A stretch of 15,640 nt of DNA from CAYJXJ01 sp964374095 (lineage in GTDB: Bacteria > Elusimicrobiota > Elusimicrobia > UBA1565 > UBA9628), in the NCBI GenBank assembly GCA_964374095.1, contig CAYJXJ010000109.1, forward strand, positions 1-15,640, in the 5' to 3' direction. Of this stretch, positions 12,691 to 15,640 are shown one piece after another (within the stretch, counting starts at the first letter, position 1; each line of letters opens with the position of its first letter). The position numbers and the translations under genes were made by a program. The notes under the pieces are model-generated. The model saw nothing but the letters and a program-made list of their open reading frames with translations. It searched no databases and was not told the DNA's origin.

Positions 12691-13347
12691 TCACACCCGG
12701 GCCTGGTAGAGCTGGAGGGTTCCGAAAACCGTCATGCGCCGGACTCCCTCGCGGGCGTCCGAGAAGCCCGCTTCGCGCAGAAGCTCCGGGAGCAAGCCCT
12801 TCACGTTGTCGTCAGTGGTCGTAAAGCCGTCCAGGGCCTGCACGAGGAGGAACGCCAGGCGCATGAGGAAGTTCTGCGGCCTTCCCCAATCCGCGATGTG
12901 GATCTCTCCGCCCGGACGCAGGACGCGGCGGGCCTCGCGCAGCGTTTCTAGTTTGGCGCCGCGCGGCAGGTGATGGAAGAACAGGCTCGAAACCACCCGA
13001 TCGACCGATGCGGCGGGGAAGGGGAGTCGGGAGGCGTTGCCGTGGTGCAGGGCCAGAGGGATTTGCGCCCGCCGCGACTTATCCCGAGCGAGCGCGAGGA
13101 CCTTCTCGTCGGCGTCCACGCCCCATACCACCGCGTCCGGATGGGCCTTCTTGATCATCAGGGCAAGCGTCCCCGTGCCGCACCCGAGATCAACAACATG
13201 GTGGTCGTCCTTGATGCCGGCTTGCGCGAGAAGGCGCGTCTTGAACTCCCGTTCCGGCAGCGTCCACCTGATGAGGGGGTCATAGAAAGCCGTCAGCCGG
13301 GAGTAGCCCAGCGCGGGAGTGAAGGATTTATCGTTCGGAGGCTCCAT
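12691..13347 (-). CDS. Class I SAM-dependent methyltransferase
   Basis: 218 residues from ATG 13347; frames further upstream are open but show no domain character. The Rossmann methyltransferase motifs are all present: VVDLGCGTGTLAL (motif I, glycine loop at about 53-59), WGVDADEKVL (motif II, acidic residue for the ribose), NASRLPFPAASVDRVVSSLFFHHL (motifs III-IV), and RRVLRPGGEIHIADWG (motif V region). The HHL and RPGG motifs and the N-terminal FYDPLIRW segment resemble the UbiE/MenG and Methyltransf_11 type, which includes quinone and small-molecule methylases. The substrate cannot be read from the sequence. It is divergent from the exported hydrolase with about 150 bases between them. Its ribosome binding site is weak. 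Confidence 0.82.
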   Translation of the reverse strand: MEPPNDKSFTPALGYSRLTAFYDPLIRWTLPEREFKTRLLAQAGIKDDHHVVDLGCGTGTLALMIKKAHPDAVVWGVDADEKVLALARDKSRRAQIPLALHHGNASRLPFPAASVDRVVSSLFFHHLPRGAKLETLREARRVLRPGGEIHIADWGRPQNFLMRLAFLLVQALDGFTTTDDNVKGLLPELLREAGFSDAREGVRRMTVFGTLQLYQARV

Positions 13348-13485
13348 TCGTTGCGAAACGATGCTACCAAAATTGCTGGCAGGTCTGGATGTCGTCACTC
13401 CGCCCTGATCCGCATCTTCTTGAAGTCCACCAAGGAGGCACGTATTGGGCCGAAGCGCTCGCGGGCCCGCCACTTCCCGAAAAGG

Positions 13486-13491
13486 TATAAT
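13486..13491 (+). promoter_or_regulatory. -10 box of the hydrolase gene, predicting a leaderless start
   Basis: A perfect TATAAT on the plus strand ends nine bases before the GTG at 13501. Transcription would begin within about three bases of that codon. No ribosome binding site lies between. No clear -35 hexamer is present. Confidence 0.5.
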
Positions 13492-13500
13492 GCCCTTCGC

Positions 13501-14514
13501 GTGGCAAGACCGGGACCCATCGCGCTGGCGATGCTTGGAGCGCTGGCCCTCGCGCTGCCTTCGATGGCAAGCGGCGGAGCGGCGTTACAGGAGCTGGCGG
13601 ACCTCGCCGAATCCCTGGCCGCGTCCCCCCCGCCTGTGGCCGCCTTCCGAGGTCCGGGCGCCGATAGCCCGCCTCTCCCCGCGGGCATACCAGGGGTCGG
13701 CCGCTGGGCCTCGGTCAAGGGGATGCGCCTGTTCTACCGCGAGGCAGGACAAGGCCGCCCCGTCGTGCTCCTGCACGGGCTGGGGGGCACCTCCTTTGAT
13801 TTCAGGCGCGTCCTCGAACCGCTGGATCACGCCGGATTCAGGGCGATCGCGATCGACCTGAAGGGCGCCGGGGACTCGGACAAGCCCCGGGACGGCCGCT
13901 ACGGGGTCTCGGACATGGCGGAGCTCCTGGAGGACTTCATGACGACCCTGGGGCTCGGTCCGGTCTCCATCGTCGCCAACTCCTATGGCGGCAGCATCGC
14001 CCTGGTCCATGTTCAAAGGCACCCCGAGCGAGTCGAGCGGCTCGCCCTCATCAACCCGGCCGCCTACACCGATGGCGTCACGGAAGGCCGCTGGATGTAT
14101 ACCATGCCGCTGCTGCCCGACGCCGTCTTCGCCCTCCTGTCGAGCCGCTGGCTCGCCGAATTCGGGCTCAAGCGCAATTACCATCGCGACGAACTGATCC
14201 GGCCGGAGGAGGTCGATGAGTACGCCCGCGTCGCCGGCCTTCCCGGCGTCCGGCGGGCGTTCCTTGACATGCAGCGCCAGTACCTCTCTCCCGAGATTCC
14301 CCGTTGGATCGAGGGCTACCGCCGTATCCGCCGGCCGGTCTTGCTGCTATGGGGACTCCACGATGAGCTTTTGCCCCTCGGCCACGGCCCCCGCCTGGCG
14401 CAGGACCTGCCCAACGCCCAGGCGGTTTTCCTTAAGGAATGCGGCCATGTTTGCCACCAGGAGCGGCCCGAACTCGTCAACCCCCGTCTGATCCGGTTCC
14501 TGTCCGGGCGCTAA
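13501..14514 (+). CDS. Exported alpha/beta hydrolase
   Basis: 337 residues from GTG 13501. This start gives a good signal peptide (MARPGPIALAMLGALALALP, cleavage near SMASG) and sits just after a TATAAT box. An inner ATG at 13531 would remove the charged n-region, and longer frames upstream lie in the divergent gene. The fold is plain: VVLLHGLGGTSFDF (oxyanion loop, 88-101), AIDLKGAGDSDKP, nucleophile Ser161 in VANSYGGS, acid Asp288 in LLLWGLHDELLP, and His316 in KECGHVCHQERPE. The layout is that of MhpC/epoxide-hydrolase-like enzymes with a helical lid (about 190-265). ANSYGG instead of GxSxG is seen in carbon-carbon bond hydrolases. A Pro-rich stretch of about 35 residues separates the signal from the domain. 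The substrate is unknown, and export to the envelope is unusual for the family. Confidence 0.85.
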   Translation: MARPGPIALAMLGALALALPSMASGGAALQELADLAESLAASPPPVAAFRGPGADSPPLPAGIPGVGRWASVKGMRLFYREAGQGRPVVLLHGLGGTSFDFRRVLEPLDHAGFRAIAIDLKGAGDSDKPRDGRYGVSDMAELLEDFMTTLGLGPVSIVANSYGGSIALVHVQRHPERVERLALINPAAYTDGVTEGRWMYTMPLLPDAVFALLSSRWLAEFGLKRNYHRDELIRPEEVDEYARVAGLPGVRRAFLDMQRQYLSPEIPRWIEGYRRIRRPVLLLWGLHDELLPLGHGPRLAQDLPNAQAVFLKECGHVCHQERPELVNPRLIRFLSGR

Positions 14515-15614
14515 CTCTTCTTCCCCAGCACCTCGCCGGCGAGGTGCTGGATGGCGAGGTAGGGATCCTTGAGCAGGGCGGTCAAGGTCTCCCGCACGTC
14601 GGGCCGGAAGGTGAAGGGCCCGAGGGCCCTGGCCGCGGCCAGTCGCACGGCGGGGTGCGCCTCGCGCATGCGGGCGAATAGCCCCGGCGGCATGATCGCC
14701 TCGATGAGCGGCTCGACGGCCCGCTCATCGGCGATGCGGCCCAGCGCCGTACAGGCCGCGGCCTGGAGGTCGGGGTCCTCGCCGGTCTCCAGAAAGCTCC
14801 GCCGGGAGAGCAGGGCCGTCAAGACGGGGACGGCGGCGCGGTGCTGGAGCTCGCCCAGGGCCGCGATCGCGGCCAGCCGGACATCTTTGTTCTCATCGGC
14901 GACGAACGCCAGGATCGTCTCTCCCGAGCGCTCGCCCCCCTTGCCCCGCAGGACCTCGACGAGCTTGAAGCGCACCCGCCGCTCCGGATGGGCCGCCGCG
15001 GCCTTGAGCTTCTCGAAGACCAGCTCGTCGAGGCCGAGGTCCCAGACCACCTCCAGCAGGCGCTCCAAGACCCGGGAAGAGCGTTCCTCATCGAACTGCT
15101 CGAGCAGGCGCACCAGCGCGCCCTTCCCGAGATTGCGGACCACCGAGACGAGAACGCGGCGAGACTGGATGTCCTCGGAGGATTTTATCGCCGAGATGAC
15201 GGCCCCGACGCCGAGCTCCTCGAGCTTGACGGCAAACTCGCGGCCGCGCTCGATCCTCGCCGGGTCGCCGGAGAGAAGATCCGCCAGGCACACGTCCATG
15301 ATGCCCGAAGAGCCGACGGCCTGGAGCGCGGCGGTCGCGAGGTGGGGACGCTCCGGGAAGAGGCTCTGCGCCTGGTTGCGGTGACGCCGGAAGAGGCCGA
15401 TGATGTCGGCCGTCCGGGAGTAATCGCCCTGGCCGAGAAGGTCCGCGGTCCGTTCGCGCAGCGCGCCGGAGAGCTCGTCGTAGACCTGGGCGTCGGCCTC
15501 CGCCTCCTGGGCGGCCATGAGCGCCGGATCCGCCGCGGCCGCCACCCCCGGCCGCGAGGTGAGGCGCGCCGCGGCCAAAAGCTCCCGTAATCGTTCACGG
15601 GGCGAGGCCGCCAA
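14511..15614 (-). CDS. HEAT-repeat protein
   Basis: Up to 367 residues. The frame is closed upstream by TAG at 15621-15623, and the only early start codon is TTG 15614. GTG at about residue 24 and ATG at residue 33 are alternatives, and none has a good ribosome binding site, so the start is uncertain and an upstream frameshift cannot be ruled out. The second half is a run of HEAT or PBS-lyase-type helical repeats: RRVRFKLVEVLRG, VADENKDVRLAAIAALGEL, LQAAACTALGRIADERAVEPL, HPAVRLAAARALGPF, KDPYLAIQHLAGEVLGKK. The first half is also helical, with repeat-like segments (SSEDIQSRRVLVSVVRNLG). There is no signal peptide or transmembrane segment, so it is cytoplasmic and probably a scaffold for protein contacts. 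Its stop overlaps the stop of the hydrolase by three bases in convergent orientation. Confidence 0.8.
   Translation of the reverse strand: MAASPRERLRELLAAARLTSRPGVAAAADPALMAAQEAEADAQVYDELSGALRERTADLLGQGDYSRTADIIGLFRRHRNQAQSLFPERPHLATAALQAVGSSGIMDVCLADLLSGDPARIERGREFAVKLEELGVGAVISAIKSSEDIQSRRVLVSVVRNLGKGALVRLLEQFDEERSSRVLERLLEVVWDLGLDELVFEKLKAAAAHPERRVRFKLVEVLRGKGGERSGETILAFVADENKDVRLAAIAALGELQHRAAVPVLTALLSRRSFLETGEDPDLQAAACTALGRIADERAVEPLIEAIMPPGLFARMREAHPAVRLAAARALGPFTFRPDVRETLTALLKDPYLAIQHLAGEVLGKKS
14525..14550. repeat. 26-bp perfect palindrome at the convergent gene ends
   Basis: Arms 14525-14537 (CCAGCACCTCGCC) and 14538-14550, no spacer, ten bases past the hydrolase stop and inside the last codons of the HEAT-repeat gene (encoding LAGEVLG). 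It could end or stabilise the hydrolase transcript. No T-run follows. Confidence 0.5.
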
Positions 15615-15640
15615 GTTAACCTACGCGATCTTTGCCGGCA

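Noticed and set aside
12970..13500. Upstream extension of the hydrolase to give about 514 residues
   Set aside because: The extension runs antisense through the methyltransferase, has no domain, and would bury the signal peptide inside the protein.

Overview
This is a GC-rich bacterial chromosomal window. Compact promoters with TATAAT-type -10 boxes, strong AGGAGG ribosome binding sites and tightly packed genes are all visible. The phylum cannot be fixed from the sequence. Short secreted proteins of unknown family, a gram-negative cellulose-modification enzyme and HEAT-repeat proteins would suit an environmental, didermic, poorly cultured lineage such as Elusimicrobiota, but this is only an inference. 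No rRNA, tRNA or CRISPR array was seen.

Left part (1-6650, all minus strand): a truncated secreted NTF2/SnoaL-like protein follows two hairpin-forming repeats and a striking two-gene operon. The upstream gene encodes a BcsA-type cellulose synthase with a c-di-GMP-binding PilZ domain and, fused behind it, a TVP38/DedA-like (VTT) membrane domain. Its stop overlaps the next start as ATGA. The downstream gene is a BcsG-type phosphoethanolamine transferase fused through a beta-rich module to a complete GH10 glycoside hydrolase. Together they suggest a c-di-GMP-controlled system that makes, decorates and trims a cellulose-like polymer. No bcsB, bcsC or bcsZ lies beside it.

Middle part (6700-10670, minus strand): a secreted trypsin-like protease of visibly lower GC, then three tandem paralogous genes for small exported, His-rich helical proteins. 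These carry an internal repeat with H-x-H motifs and His/Asp or His/Pro/Trp-rich tails. The third paralog has two copies of the domain. Each has its own promoter-like sequence, and two share the same 3' stem-loop. I cannot assign them to a known family. They are the second candidate for something undescribed, possibly a periplasmic metal-binding family.

Right-centre (10670-12690): an accessory or decaying strip. It holds a 148-bp non-coding element with 16-bp terminal inverted repeats starting GTAA and a flush 8-bp target duplication (an IS66-like MITE), an orphan HicB antitoxin with a leaderless promoter, a PD-(D/E)XK-like nuclease overlapping out of frame with a topoisomerase-type zinc finger, and a winged-helix fragment of an AlbA/RecG-like regulator.

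Right part (12690-15640): a class I SAM methyltransferase (minus), a divergent exported alpha/beta hydrolase with a probably leaderless start (plus), and a HEAT-repeat protein (minus) whose stop codon overlaps that of the hydrolase.
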